From Cyclobacteriaceae bacterium (lineage in GTDB: Bacteria > Bacteroidota > Bacteroidia > Cytophagales > Cyclobacteriaceae): a stretch of DNA of 64,000 nt. Below, piece by piece: positions 33,408-42,023 of this stretch; the stretch's first letter is position 1; each line of letters starts with the position of its first letter. The notes beneath the pieces were generated by a model. It was given only the letters and a program-made list of their open reading frames with translations, had not been told where the DNA came from and searched no databases. Made by a program: the position numbers and the translations under genes. Where the stretch lies: positions 87,930 through 151,929 of the forward strand of contig JAHCHY010000011.1 in assembly GCA_026129485.1 (NCBI GenBank), read 5' to 3'.

Positions 33408-36251
33408 ATGGAATCATTTTTAAAAGAGCTTGCTCGAAAAGTCAGTACCGAACCGCAGTTCGAACAGTTGACTTTTGTTTTCCCTAACCGCAGGGCTGCT
33501 CTTTATTTTCGAAAACATTTGTCGGAAGTAATTACCAAACCGGTATTTGCTCCACGATTGATCACCATTGAAGATTTTATTGCTTCCTTTTCGTTATACC
33601 AGGTTCCGGATAAGCTGGAACTGGTGCATCGCTTACATAGCATCTATAGCGAAGTAATCGGGTCGCACCGGGAAAGCTTTGATCAGTTTTACTTTTGGGG
33701 CGAAATGCTGCTGCGCGATTTTAATGAGATAGACAAATACTTAGTTAATGCGGAGCAACTGTTTCGCGATTTGCGTAACCAGAAAGAGCTTGATTCCAGC
33801 TTCGATTACCTTACTGAAGCGCAGAAAAAATTCCTGCTCGACTTCTGGAACGAGTTTAATGAAAACATTACCGATAACAAGAAGCAGTTTATCGATATGT
33901 GGAGTAAGCTGTTTGCGCTGTATAAAACCTACCGGCAGCATCTGCAACAGCAACAGCTTGCCTATGAAGGTATGGTGCATCGCGAAGTGGCTGAAAATAT
34001 TGGAACACTGGCAGCAAAAGAGTATCCGGCACACCTGCGCTTTGTCGGGTTCAATGCGCTGACCAAAGCCGAAGAAAGAATACTTTGCTATTTCGTGGAC
34101 AAGGGCAGCCGGATGATCTGGGATGGCGATGAGTATTACGTAAACAACAAAGCGCAGGAGGCCGGAGAATTTTTCCGCGAGTACCAGCAGCACGAAATAT
34201 TAAAGCAGACATTCCAGCAGAACTTTCCTTCCAACTTCCGGAACCCCAAGTCGATAAAAGTGTTGGGCGCTGCGCAACCCATCGGGCAGGCAAAGCTGTT
34301 AGGGCAGATCCTGCAGGAGGAGCTGGAGAAAGGTTTGGTGCCCGAAGACACGCTGATCGTATTGCCCGATGAAAAGTTGCTGATGCCTGTGCTGTATGGC
34401 TTGCCTAAAAGTGTTGATAAGCTGAACGTAACAATGGGCTATGCGTTGGGCAATACGTCATTTTTTAATTTGCTGGAGCTGCTGGTGGAGCTGCAGATCG
34501 GCAAACGGAAAGACTATTATAATCACCGGCAGGTGCTGGCGCTCCTGGTGCATCCGTATATCATTGCAGCCGATCCGGGACTTGCCAATACAAGACGAAG
34601 AGAAATCCAAAAAAGTAATTGGGTACAAATTCCTCAGAATTACCTGGCCAGCGCCTTGCCACTGCATCGTCTTGTTTTTGGCGATATGGCCGATGGACTG
34701 TTGCCTTATCTGCAAAGCGTATTGCGCGAAATCGGTTCACTGGAATTTGTCCAGGATCTTGATCGCGAGTTTGCATTTCAGTTCATAAAGCTGCTGAACC
34801 GGGTTCAGGATATTATCGGAACGCAAACACCGGATGTGGCTGACCGCAAAGAGTTTGTAAAATCGTTAAAATCATTTTTACGATTGCTGCGGCAGCTGGC
34901 GCGGGCTGAAAAAATTCCGTTTAGCGGTGAGCCGCTGAAAGGGTTGCAGATTATGGGCGTGCTGGAAACCCGTAACCTAGATTATAAAAATGTGTTTGTG
35001 CTTTCGCTGAATGAAGGTGCGTTTCCTTCTTTCGGAGGAAAAGGATCGTATGTGCCGTTTAACATCCGCAAGGCATACGCATTGCCTACCACCGAACACC
35101 AGGATGCCATGTATGCCTACCTGTTCTACCGCATGTTGCAACGGGCGGAAAATGTATTCCTGTTTTACAACACCGAAACCGATCAGTTGGGGCAGGGCGA
35201 GAAGAGCCGGTATTTACAGCAGCTGATTTTTGAAAGCGGGCTGAAGATGGAATCGCAGGTGCTGCATAACCCGCTTATGCCGATGGCCGTTGAGCCGATT
35301 GTGATTACGAAGACAGCAGAAGTGCAGCAGGCGATTATGAAACTGAATGAAGGTAACACTTACTTCAAAGGTATTTCGCCTTCGGCTTTGGCTTCCTACC
35401 TCGATTGCCGGCTGCGGTTTTATTTCCGTTATGTAGCAGGAATAAAGGAGCCCAAAGAAGTGGAGGATGAGCTGGGCGCACGCGAGCTGGGTAATTTTTT
35501 ACATAAGGTGATGGAGAAGTTTTACAAGAACCTGGCGCAGCGTAAGCAGAACAAGCGTGTTGAGGCGGGTGATTTTGCCGATGCCGGACAGGCTATCGAC
35601 AAGCTGATGGACGAGGTGTTTACGGCTACCTATAATATGGAGCCGGGAAAGAAAGTGGAGTACGAAGGACAAAGCGTAATTATTCAGCAGCTCGTGCAGA
35701 ATTTTGCAGCGCGTATTCTTGATCATGACAGGGAGATGGTCCCGTTTATCATGGAAGCAGTTGAGCAGGACGGGCTGCTGCACCGGGTGAAGATCAGCCA
35801 TGCTCCCGGTTATGCCGTGCTGGGTGGTAAGATAGATCGTGTGGATCGAAAGGATAATGTGCTCAGGATCGTAGATTATAAAACCGGGAGCGATAAGCTG
35901 GATTTTGAAAGCGTGGCTTCCTTGTTTGATCGTAACGATAAGAAAAGACAAAAGGCCGTGTTTCAAACATTGCTGTATGCTTTTCTGTATCAAACCAATT
36001 TTCCGCTTAAAGCGGATGACCAGGTGATTACGGGCATTATGAACCGGGAGCTTTTATTTGGTAATACAACGTTCGGCCTGACGATAGGCAAAAGACCCGT
36101 TCAAAATGTAGTTCCGCTGATGGAAGAATTCAGCCTGCACCTCACGGCTTTGCTGGAAGAGATTTTTAACCCGGAAGTTCCTTTTGACCAGACACAGGAC
36201 CCGGCTACGTGCAGATTTTGTCCTTATAAAAGCATTTGTTACCGGGATTAG
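33408..36251 (+). CDS. AddB-like PD-(D/E)xK nuclease
   Basis: 947 residues. The ATG at 33408 is used, 1 bp after the upstream stop; the longer frame starting in AddA is not supported. VFPNRRAALYFRKHL is the AddB-type N-terminal degenerate helicase motif. The C-terminal nuclease shows LGGKIDRVDRKDNVLRIVDYKTG, and the iron-sulfur Cys set appears as LDCRLRF upstream plus CRFCPYKSIC at the end, as in AddB. It forms the partner of the preceding helicase-nuclease in recombinational repair. The stretch LETRNLDYKNVFVLSLNEGAFP matches the UvrD_C-like segment. Confidence 0.87.
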   Translation: MESFLKELARKVSTEPQFEQLTFVFPNRRAALYFRKHLSEVITKPVFAPRLITIEDFIASFSLYQVPDKLELVHRLHSIYSEVIGSHRESFDQFYFWGEMLLRDFNEIDKYLVNAEQLFRDLRNQKELDSSFDYLTEAQKKFLLDFWNEFNENITDNKKQFIDMWSKLFALYKTYRQHLQQQQLAYEGMVHREVAENIGTLAAKEYPAHLRFVGFNALTKAEERILCYFVDKGSRMIWDGDEYYVNNKAQEAGEFFREYQQHEILKQTFQQNFPSNFRNPKSIKVLGAAQPIGQAKLLGQILQEELEKGLVPEDTLIVLPDEKLLMPVLYGLPKSVDKLNVTMGYALGNTSFFNLLELLVELQIGKRKDYYNHRQVLALLVHPYIIAADPGLANTRRREIQKSNWVQIPQNYLASALPLHRLVFGDMADGLLPYLQSVLREIGSLEFVQDLDREFAFQFIKLLNRVQDIIGTQTPDVADRKEFVKSLKSFLRLLRQLARAEKIPFSGEPLKGLQIMGVLETRNLDYKNVFVLSLNEGAFPSFGGKGSYVPFNIRKAYALPTTEHQDAMYAYLFYRMLQRAENVFLFYNTETDQLGQGEKSRYLQQLIFESGLKMESQVLHNPLMPMAVEPIVITKTAEVQQAIMKLNEGNTYFKGISPSALASYLDCRLRFYFRYVAGIKEPKEVEDELGARELGNFLHKVMEKFYKNLAQRKQNKRVEAGDFADAGQAIDKLMDEVFTATYNMEPGKKVEYEGQSVIIQQLVQNFAARILDHDREMVPFIMEAVEQDGLLHRVKISHAPGYAVLGGKIDRVDRKDNVLRIVDYKTGSDKLDFESVASLFDRNDKKRQKAVFQTLLYAFLYQTNFPLKADDQVITGIMNRELLFGNTTFGLTIGKRPVQNVVPLMEEFSLHLTALLEEIFNPEVPFDQTQDPATCRFCPYKSICYRD

Positions 36252-36340
36252 TCTTTCGCAAAAGCGCAACAGTTAGTCATCATCTTCTACATTTTGTTCC
36301 GAAGGCATTGCCGACATTCACAGAATCCGGATATTGCTCC

Positions 36341-36348
36341 TAACTTTG
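36341..36348 (+). promoter_or_regulatory. -7 box close to the YkgJ-like start
   Basis: TAACTTTG matches TAnnTTTG exactly and lies only 4 bases before the ATG at 36353. The message may therefore be leaderless. The -33 region is not clear. Confidence 0.5.
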
Positions 36349-36352
36349 GAAA

Positions 36353-36838
36353 ATGGATTTAGCCCGCTTTCGCGAGAAATCGAAAAACAAATCGGCCGAG
36401 AACCGGAAGTTCCTGCAATCATTAAAAAAGAAAGATGCGCGGCTGGTGGATGATGCCTTCCATATCCTGCACGATGAAGTTTTTGAAGAAACAGATTGCC
36501 TGCAATGCGCCAACTGTTGTAAAACCACAAGCCCTATTTTTTATGAAACCGATGTAGCGCGCATAGCCAAAGCGTTGCGTATGAAACCGGGCGATTTCAT
36601 TGAAACCTATTTGCGTGTAGATGAAGACAAGGATTATGTGTTAAAGTCTTCCCCGTGCCCTTTTTTGGATGCTGACAATTATTGTAAGGTATATGACAGT
36701 CGCCCGAAAGCCTGCCGCGAATACCCGCACACCGATCGAAAAAGAATGGTTCAGATTACCGGGCTCACATTTAAAAATACGTTGGTTTGTCCGGCTGTGC
36801 TGGAAATGGTAGAACGGTTAAAGCAAGTTGATTTATGA
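36353..36838 (+). CDS. YkgJ family cysteine-cluster protein
   Basis: 161 residues. DCLQCANCCKTTSPIFYETDVARIAKALRM contains the CxxCxxCC core, and the second cluster SSPCPFLDADNYCKVYDSRPKACREYPHTDR adds Cys with the typical C-x-x-Y-x-x-R-P-x-x-C pattern. The family (PF03692) is thought to bind a metal or Fe-S cluster (zinc- or iron-chelating), and its biological role is unknown. A -7 box lies directly upstream. It ends inside the shared leader of the next gene. Confidence 0.88.
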   Translation: MDLARFREKSKNKSAENRKFLQSLKKKDARLVDDAFHILHDEVFEETDCLQCANCCKTTSPIFYETDVARIAKALRMKPGDFIETYLRVDEDKDYVLKSSPCPFLDADNYCKVYDSRPKACREYPHTDRKRMVQITGLTFKNTLVCPAVLEMVERLKQVDL

Positions 36839-36926
36839 AATGGCCATGCAAACGTTTTGCACCAACCGCAAATGATTATTTGGCCATTCCATGTTACCGT
36901 AATCAAAAATTATTAAACACATGAAA
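36833..36926 (+). promoter_or_regulatory. Leader shared with the D-aminoacylase gene, copy 2
   Basis: TTATGAAATGGCCAT (36833-36847) overlaps the end of the YkgJ gene. TGGCCATTC recurs at 36880-36888, and TAATCAAAAATTATTAAAC with ACATGAAA (36900-36926) runs into the start codon. The last block differs from copy 1 by a single inserted T. Confidence 0.6.
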
Positions 36927-38042
36927 AGGCTGGTATTCTTTTTAGTGCTGATTGCTTTTACATCGCACGCGCAAAAAAGACCACGCGATTTAGGAATAAA
37001 GATTGGCGTGCTGCCTACCGGTAAGCTTAATGCCATTACCGATGTGGCCGGGGTTAAGGTAGGGCACCGTACCCTGGTGGAAGGAGCAAACATCCGTACA
37101 GGGATTACGGTTATTGTGCCGCACGATGGAAACCTTTTCCAGTATAAAGTGCCGGCAGCCGTTTTTACAGGTAATGGTTTTGGCAAGCTGGCCGGAACCA
37201 CGCAAATAATTGAGCTTGGTAATATCGAAAGCCCGGTGGTGCTCACCAGCACATTGAGCGTGGCAGCCGGTATGGAGGCAGTTATAGAATATACACTGGG
37301 GCAGAAAGGAAATGAATCCGTGCAATCGGTAAACGCAGTAGTGGGTGAAACCAACGATGGCTACCTCAACGACATTCGCGGTCGGCATGTAACCAAACAG
37401 CATGTGCTGGATGCATTGGCGCAGGCACAAAGTGGTGTTGTGGCCGAAGGGAATGTAGGGGCCGGCACGGGAACAATTTGCTTTGGGTTTAAGGGTGGCA
37501 TTGGTACGGCTTCGCGTAAGCTGCCTCAAAAGGCAGGAGGATACACGGTGGGTGTGCTGGTGCAAACAAACTTTGGCGGAGTATTGCAGGTGGATGGCGT
37601 ACCGGTTGGAGAAGCCCTGAAAAAATTTTTTATGAGCGATCAGCTTCAGGATCCGGCTGATGGCTCGTGCATGATCGTGGTGGCTACCGATGCACCGCTT
37701 GATGCCCGCAACCTGGAACGGTTGGCCAAACGGGCGTTTATGGGATTGGCCAAAACAGGTGGTATTGCCTCCAACGGCAGTGGCGATTATATAATTGCAT
37801 TTTCTACGAACGAAGCTGTTCGGGTAAAGCACCAGCCCGGTCGGCTTGCATATACGACTACACAACTGCATAACGACAGCATGTCGCCCTTGTTTATGGC
37901 GGCTATTGAAGCAACGGAAGAAGCCATCATCAATTCGTTGTGGGCTGCCGAAACGATGACGGGCAAAGAGGGCCGCACCATCCAGGCGCTTCCGCGCGAA
38001 GAAGTAATTAAGCTATTGAAACAACACAACGCCATTAAATAG
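36921..38042 (+). CDS. DmpA-type P1 family peptidase (L-aminopeptidase / D-esterase)
   Basis: 373 residues with a signal peptide (MKRLVFFLVLIAFTSHA). The P1 (DmpA/OAT) N-terminal-nucleophile fold is seen in DLGIKIGVLPTGKLNAITDVAGVKVGH, FTGNGFGKLAGTTQI, and VGETNDGYLND. The self-cleavage site is at DGSCMIVVATDAPL, between G248 and S249, where the new N-terminal Ser becomes the nucleophile, at nearly the residue position known from DmpA. Family enzymes release N-terminal L-amino acids and hydrolyse D-amino-acid amides or esters. The next gene, a class IV aminotransferase, is 4 bp away. Confidence 0.9.
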   Translation: MKRLVFFLVLIAFTSHAQKRPRDLGIKIGVLPTGKLNAITDVAGVKVGHRTLVEGANIRTGITVIVPHDGNLFQYKVPAAVFTGNGFGKLAGTTQIIELGNIESPVVLTSTLSVAAGMEAVIEYTLGQKGNESVQSVNAVVGETNDGYLNDIRGRHVTKQHVLDALAQAQSGVVAEGNVGAGTGTICFGFKGGIGTASRKLPQKAGGYTVGVLVQTNFGGVLQVDGVPVGEALKKFFMSDQLQDPADGSCMIVVATDAPLDARNLERLAKRAFMGLAKTGGIASNGSGDYIIAFSTNEAVRVKHQPGRLAYTTTQLHNDSMSPLFMAAIEATEEAIINSLWAAETMTGKEGRTIQALPREEVIKLLKQHNAIK

Positions 38043-38046
38043 AGCT

Positions 38047-38865
38047 ATGTATTCTTTTCTGAACAACGAATTTCTGCCAGCCGAAAAAACATTTGTGCAT
38101 GTAAGCGACCTGGCCGTGCAACGCGGTTACGGCATTTTTGATTTCTTTAAAGCCGTAAACGGAAAGATTCCTTTCCTCGATGATTACTTCAACCGGTTTT
38201 ACCGTTCAGCTGATTTCATGCAGCTACCGGTTTCGCTTACGCGCGAACAATTGAAAGATGTAGTATATGAGCTATTGCAACGTAATGGCGTAACGGATGC
38301 CGGCATTAAAATAGTGCTTACCGGTGGCTGCTCACCCGATGGTTACGAGATTGCCACACCTAACCTGGTTATTACCCAACATGCGCTAACTATGCCTTCA
38401 GCTAAACTGTTAGAGCAGGGTGTAAAAATTATTACGCACGAGTTTCGCAGGGAAATGCCGTTGGTGAAATCGATTAACTATACTACCGGTGTGTGGTTGC
38501 AGCGCAAGGTAAAAGAAGCCAGCGCGTACGATGTGCTCTACCACCTGCAAGGCGAGGTAAGCGAGTTTCCACGGTGTAATTTATTTGTTGTAAAGGAAAG
38601 CGGAGAAGTAGTAACACCGGCCCGCTATGCGCTGGAAGGCATCACCCGTAAAAATATTCTTTCGCTTGATGGAGCTATGCCGGTAACGGCAGGCACGGTT
38701 ACGCTGAAGGATGTAGTACAGGCACGCGAAGTGTTTTTAACCAGCACCACCAAACGTGTAGTTCCTGTTGTGCAGGTGGACGACACCATTATTGGAAATG
38801 GTAAGCCGGGGCCTGTTGTGCAGCAAATTTTGAGCGAGCTGGTTAAAAAGGAGGGGCACTTGTAG
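38047..38865 (+). CDS. Class IV aminotransferase (D-amino-acid / branched-chain type)
   Basis: 272 residues of fold-type IV PLP enzymes. VHVSDLAVQRGYGIFDFFKAVNGKIPFLDDYFNRF is the usual start, with R in RFY/RS following. MPLVKSINYTTGVWLQRKVKEASAYDVLYHLQGEVSEFPRCNLFVV contains the PLP-binding Lys (VKSINY) and the Glu-Ser/Thr region that binds the ring N. GITRKNILSL is the third motif. It could be D-alanine transaminase, branched-chain transaminase or aminodeoxychorismate lyase. The D-peptidase neighbour, 4 bp upstream, favours D-amino-acid deamination. Confidence 0.82.
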   Translation: MYSFLNNEFLPAEKTFVHVSDLAVQRGYGIFDFFKAVNGKIPFLDDYFNRFYRSADFMQLPVSLTREQLKDVVYELLQRNGVTDAGIKIVLTGGCSPDGYEIATPNLVITQHALTMPSAKLLEQGVKIITHEFRREMPLVKSINYTTGVWLQRKVKEASAYDVLYHLQGEVSEFPRCNLFVVKESGEVVTPARYALEGITRKNILSLDGAMPVTAGTVTLKDVVQAREVFLTSTTKRVVPVVQVDDTIIGNGKPGPVVQQILSELVKKEGHL

Positions 38866-38877
38866 ATTTTTGCATGA

Positions 38878-38926
38878 TTTCATAGATTTTATATTTATGA
38901 AATGTAAATATACCCGGCTAACTTTG
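38878..38926 (+). promoter_or_regulatory. Promoter with overlapping palindrome before the RHH gene
   Basis: TTTCATA (38878-38884) and TATGAAA (38896-38902) form an inverted repeat. TAACTTTG (38919-38926) matches TAnnTTTG exactly, with the TATG of the palindrome's right arm lying 19 bp upstream at the -33 position. The arm thus overlaps the -33 site, as expected for an operator used in autorepression. Confidence 0.5.
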
Positions 38927-38946
38927 CAGGGTAATCATGCAGTTTT

Positions 38947-39198
38947 ATGGCGACCTTTACCAGTTCCCTTCCGGATAACCTCCTGCAGCTTCTTTCCCAA
39001 AAAGCGGAAGCTCTTTCTGTTCCTAAAAACAAATTGATCGAAAATGCGCTTCGTTTGTACCTGGAGCATTTGGAGAAGGCCGAGTATATAAAATCGTATA
39101 AGCGTGCAGCAGCCGATAAAGGTGTGTTGCTCATGGCAGAAGAAGGTATGGCTGAATATCCCTATCTGTTCGCAGAACAAATTGCCCCGGCCAAATAG
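38947..39198 (+). CDS. Small ribbon-helix-helix-like protein
   Basis: 83 residues. ATFTSSLPDNLLQLLSQKAEALSVPKNKLIENALRLYLEHLEKAEYIKSYK has the strand-helix-helix layout of CopG/Arc-type DNA-binding proteins, with the first strand TFTSSLP and two helices. Such proteins are usually antitoxins, but no toxin gene lies beside it on the + strand. The gene has its own promoter and a palindromic upstream site. Its 3' end overlaps the end of the convergent TPR gene by 37 bp. Confidence 0.72.
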   Translation: MATFTSSLPDNLLQLLSQKAEALSVPKNKLIENALRLYLEHLEKAEYIKSYKRAAADKGVLLMAEEGMAEYPYLFAEQIAPAK

Positions 39199-40886
39199 AC
39201 CAGCATGGCCGGTGATGTTTCATTAATTTTCAGCACAAGGTCTTTTCGCGTTGCGGGATCAACCACCGATCCCTTCAGGTTTGTGTCGGCCCGTTTCCAT
39301 GCTTCTTCAAACAGCTTTTTGGTTTCTGCGGCTTCTTTGGTTTTTCCCTGTGCCGATAAGCTTTCGGCTAACCCGTTTAATGCAAAGCCATTCTTCGGCC
39401 AGTTGTGCAGATCCTCGCGGTAGATTTTTTCGGCCTGTGCGTAATCGCCTGTTTCCAGCAGCAGGTTACCCAGCACGTGGCGCACGGAGAAAAACCAATC
39501 GGGTGGTTCAGTGTAGTTCAGATGATCTTCTATGGAAATGGCTTCGGTCAGCAATTGAATGGCTTCCCTGTTTTTTCCATCCTGCATGCTCAGCTCAGCC
39601 TCCAGCACTTTTGATGCTATCTCGCAAACTTCGGTAACTTTATTGATCCCCCAGTTTAGCTGTCCGGCAATGGATGGAGCCTGTCGTAGCTCATTAAGTT
39701 GTTTAAGCGCTTCGCGTGCCTGGTTGGCCCTGCCGGTATTTACATAGGCCATTCCCCGTGCATAGTGCCAAATGACGGTTGGATAGATCAGGTCATCTGC
39801 CGGTCTGGGAAGGGTAAGAATTTTTTCCCATTGTCCGAACTTAACCAAAATGTGGCCCGGTATTGTTAAATAGTGCTGCACCATTTCATAGCCCGGCTCA
39901 TGATGATATTTCGCATCCACCAGGCTGGCCGTCTTATAAGCAGCTTCCAGCGAACGCGCACCGCGGCCTTCAAAGGCGGCTGTGGCCGCCAGAAAATGAT
40001 AGTTGTGTGTGTAGTACATCTGCGGGTAATAGCCTTGCGACTGGCATTCGGCTACGTAAGCGCTATCGGCCAGCACGGCCTTCTCATTGGCTATTGAACC
40101 TTCGTGGTAATCGCCTGTATTGATGTAGATGTGCGAAGGCATGTGAACCAGGTGCCCGGCCGCGGGAACTAATGTCTTCAGCCGTTCGGCAACTTGCAGA
40201 GCGCGGTCAAGGTCAGCGCTGGCTTCTGTAGCGTGCAGGTAAAGGTGGTTGGCAAGCGGATTTTTCGGATCGATGGAAATCACGCTCTCCAGCAAGGACA
40301 CTACTTCCGGTGTCCACGGGCGGGGCTTACCGCCTCTCCCTTCATAAAAATCCCACGGATGTAAATTCATTACTGACTCGGCATACAGGGTTGCCACGAA
40401 GGAATTGTCGGGGAACTTCTCATACGCCTGCCTCATCGAATTTGAAAAGCCCTCTTCACCCGTTGCAACGGTGTCCATAGGGAACTTTATTTGTATGGCT
40501 TTGATCATGGCCTGTTCCCAGGGCAATGCACCTTCACTTAAAGCTACCGCCCGTGCAACCGCTTCCCTGATTTCGCCTATCGTGCCCATGTTAGCCTCTG
40601 AATTGAAATTGGGCCCCAGCACATAGGCGATGCCCCAGTAGCCCATAGCGAAGGTAGAGTCTAACCGCACGGCTTCGCGGAAGGATCGTTCAGCTTCTGC
40701 ATGATTGAAATTGTTGGCCATGATAATGCCCTGGTTGAAGAACATTTGGGAATATTTCGAATGCGTGGTTACAGTAACACTATAGTCCCCGATGTTTTGC
40801 AGGAGAGGCGCCTGGAAGGCGGGAGTATCTTGTTTGCATCCTGTTGCCAGGATCATGATCGCGAAGAAAAACAGCAGGGCTTTCAT
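39162..40886 (-). CDS. TPR-repeat lipoprotein
   Basis: 574 residues. The signal ends in ILATGCKQ (lipobox LATGC, C17). The first half contains TPR-like helices: YSQMFFNQGIIMANNFNHAEAERSFREAVRLDSTFAMGYWGIAYVLG. There is a middle stretch with AGHLVHMPSHIYINTGDYHEGSIANEKAV, and further TPR at the C-terminus (GNLLLETGDYAQAEKIYREDLHNWPKNGFALNGLAESLSAQG). It is probably an outer or inner membrane-anchored scaffold for protein contacts. No enzyme domain is seen. It stands alone on the minus strand. Confidence 0.8.
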   Translation of the reverse strand: MKALLFFFAIMILATGCKQDTPAFQAPLLQNIGDYSVTVTTHSKYSQMFFNQGIIMANNFNHAEAERSFREAVRLDSTFAMGYWGIAYVLGPNFNSEANMGTIGEIREAVARAVALSEGALPWEQAMIKAIQIKFPMDTVATGEEGFSNSMRQAYEKFPDNSFVATLYAESVMNLHPWDFYEGRGGKPRPWTPEVVSLLESVISIDPKNPLANHLYLHATEASADLDRALQVAERLKTLVPAAGHLVHMPSHIYINTGDYHEGSIANEKAVLADSAYVAECQSQGYYPQMYYTHNYHFLAATAAFEGRGARSLEAAYKTASLVDAKYHHEPGYEMVQHYLTIPGHILVKFGQWEKILTLPRPADDLIYPTVIWHYARGMAYVNTGRANQAREALKQLNELRQAPSIAGQLNWGINKVTEVCEIASKVLEAELSMQDGKNREAIQLLTEAISIEDHLNYTEPPDWFFSVRHVLGNLLLETGDYAQAEKIYREDLHNWPKNGFALNGLAESLSAQGKTKEAAETKKLFEEAWKRADTNLKGSVVDPATRKDLVLKINETSPAMLVYLAGAICSANR

Positions 40887-40931
40887 AAGAGTAGAAAGAT
40901 TAGATAACTCAGTTCATGTATTCAATATAGC

Positions 40932-41699
40932 TTACGGATTGCCTTTAATATTCTTATTGAGCTGCAGATATAACCCCATTCCAAACGTAATCGGAACTGA
41001 GGTATAGTCATGTACTCCGTTTTGGGTGTTTAATCGTAGCCCCATTTGAGTCATTAACTTTACATTCCTGTATCCATAGCGCACAAATACGGAAGGCTCA
41101 ATCATAAAATCTGAATTGGAAACCCGGTAGTCGATAAAAGAAATGCGGCTTACAAAACCAAAATCATAATTTCTGTAGTTTTTTCCTAAAGCAGGCTGTA
41201 TATAATATTTCACGTACAGGTTCTCGTTCGAGATTTTAGACTTTGTAGTTTCATTGGTGGCGAAAATATTATCCTCTTCGGTGATTGACAGGCTAACTAT
41301 GCTTACGCCCGAAAATATTTCAAAATGCCATTTCTCGTTTAACGCCTTAAAATAGCCGATGGCAAAGTCTATATCCTGAACTTTTGGCTTGAGGACGGCT
41401 CGCCCGATATTATTATTCAATGAATCATAGAGTAAAAAGCTGGTTGTATCGCGACCAGCGCTACCCCAGGCGCCTGTCAGTGAAACAGCTAAATTATTTG
41501 TTATGGCGTATGCCCCGTGAAGTTCTCCTATTTGCGAACCGTTAATGGAAAATTCAAAATCGTGCTGCTTTTCAAAAAATGTAGGCTTCTGTGTAGTATG
41601 AACCCATGTGTATTGCTTGGGGGAACAACTATGCAATAGTAATCCTGCTACAAAAATAAAAAAGCACGTTCTTATATGTTGGCGATAACGGTATTGCAT
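40932..41699 (-). CDS. Lipoprotein or outer membrane protein of unknown function
   Basis: 255 residues. The N-terminus has a hydrophobic stretch ending in LLLHSCSPKQ (lipobox LHSC), so it is probably lipid-anchored. The rest is strand-rich with Gly and aromatic residues (FEFSINGSQIGELHGAYAITNNLAVSLTGAWGSAG, FGFVSRISFIDYRVSNSDFMIEPSVFVRYGYRNVKLM, TFGMGLYLQLNK), which suggests a beta-barrel or large beta-sheet domain. No family was recognised. It is a single-gene unit. Confidence 0.65.
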   Translation of the reverse strand: MQYRYRQHIRTCFFIFVAGLLLHSCSPKQYTWVHTTQKPTFFEKQHDFEFSINGSQIGELHGAYAITNNLAVSLTGAWGSAGRDTTSFLLYDSLNNNIGRAVLKPKVQDIDFAIGYFKALNEKWHFEIFSGVSIVSLSITEEDNIFATNETTKSKISNENLYVKYYIQPALGKNYRNYDFGFVSRISFIDYRVSNSDFMIEPSVFVRYGYRNVKLMTQMGLRLNTQNGVHDYTSVPITFGMGLYLQLNKNIKGNP

Positions 41700-42023
41700 A
41701 TTGTGATGCGGGTTTGGAGAACAATGAAGGAGGAACGACTGATTTTGTCCGACTTGCTGCTAAACTGTCCACCTTGTGTGAACTAAATTAAGAAAAAAGC
41801 CAACGTGGAGTACATTGGCGGCAACGAAACACGAAGTTTAATTTACCATGAACTCCTCCATTTTATCAAACTGCTTGTTGTGTCGTTTTATTTTTATTCA
41901 TGCTGTTTTCGTCTTAGTAGTTGCCGGATTGAGGTCAGGTGCCGAGTAAAACAACGGGAACCACAAATGTCAGCAATCATAGCTGTCCGGAATTTGTAAT
42001 TCCGAACGAGCGATATCAACACT
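41700..42023 (+). other. Gene-free spacer with a perfect hairpin
   Basis: No gene is supported in these 324 bp. CGGAATT (41988-41994) and AATTCCG (41998-42004) form a perfect 7-bp stem with a 3-base loop, extended by a GT/AC pair beyond a mismatch. There is no T run, so it is not a standard terminator. This type of AATTCCG hairpin may be a REP element or mobile-element scar. Confidence 0.4.

Noticed and set aside
41805-41999. 64-residue + strand frame before kdsB
   Set aside because: No family, odd Cys/Phe composition and no promoter or ribosome site; likely chance reading through a scar.
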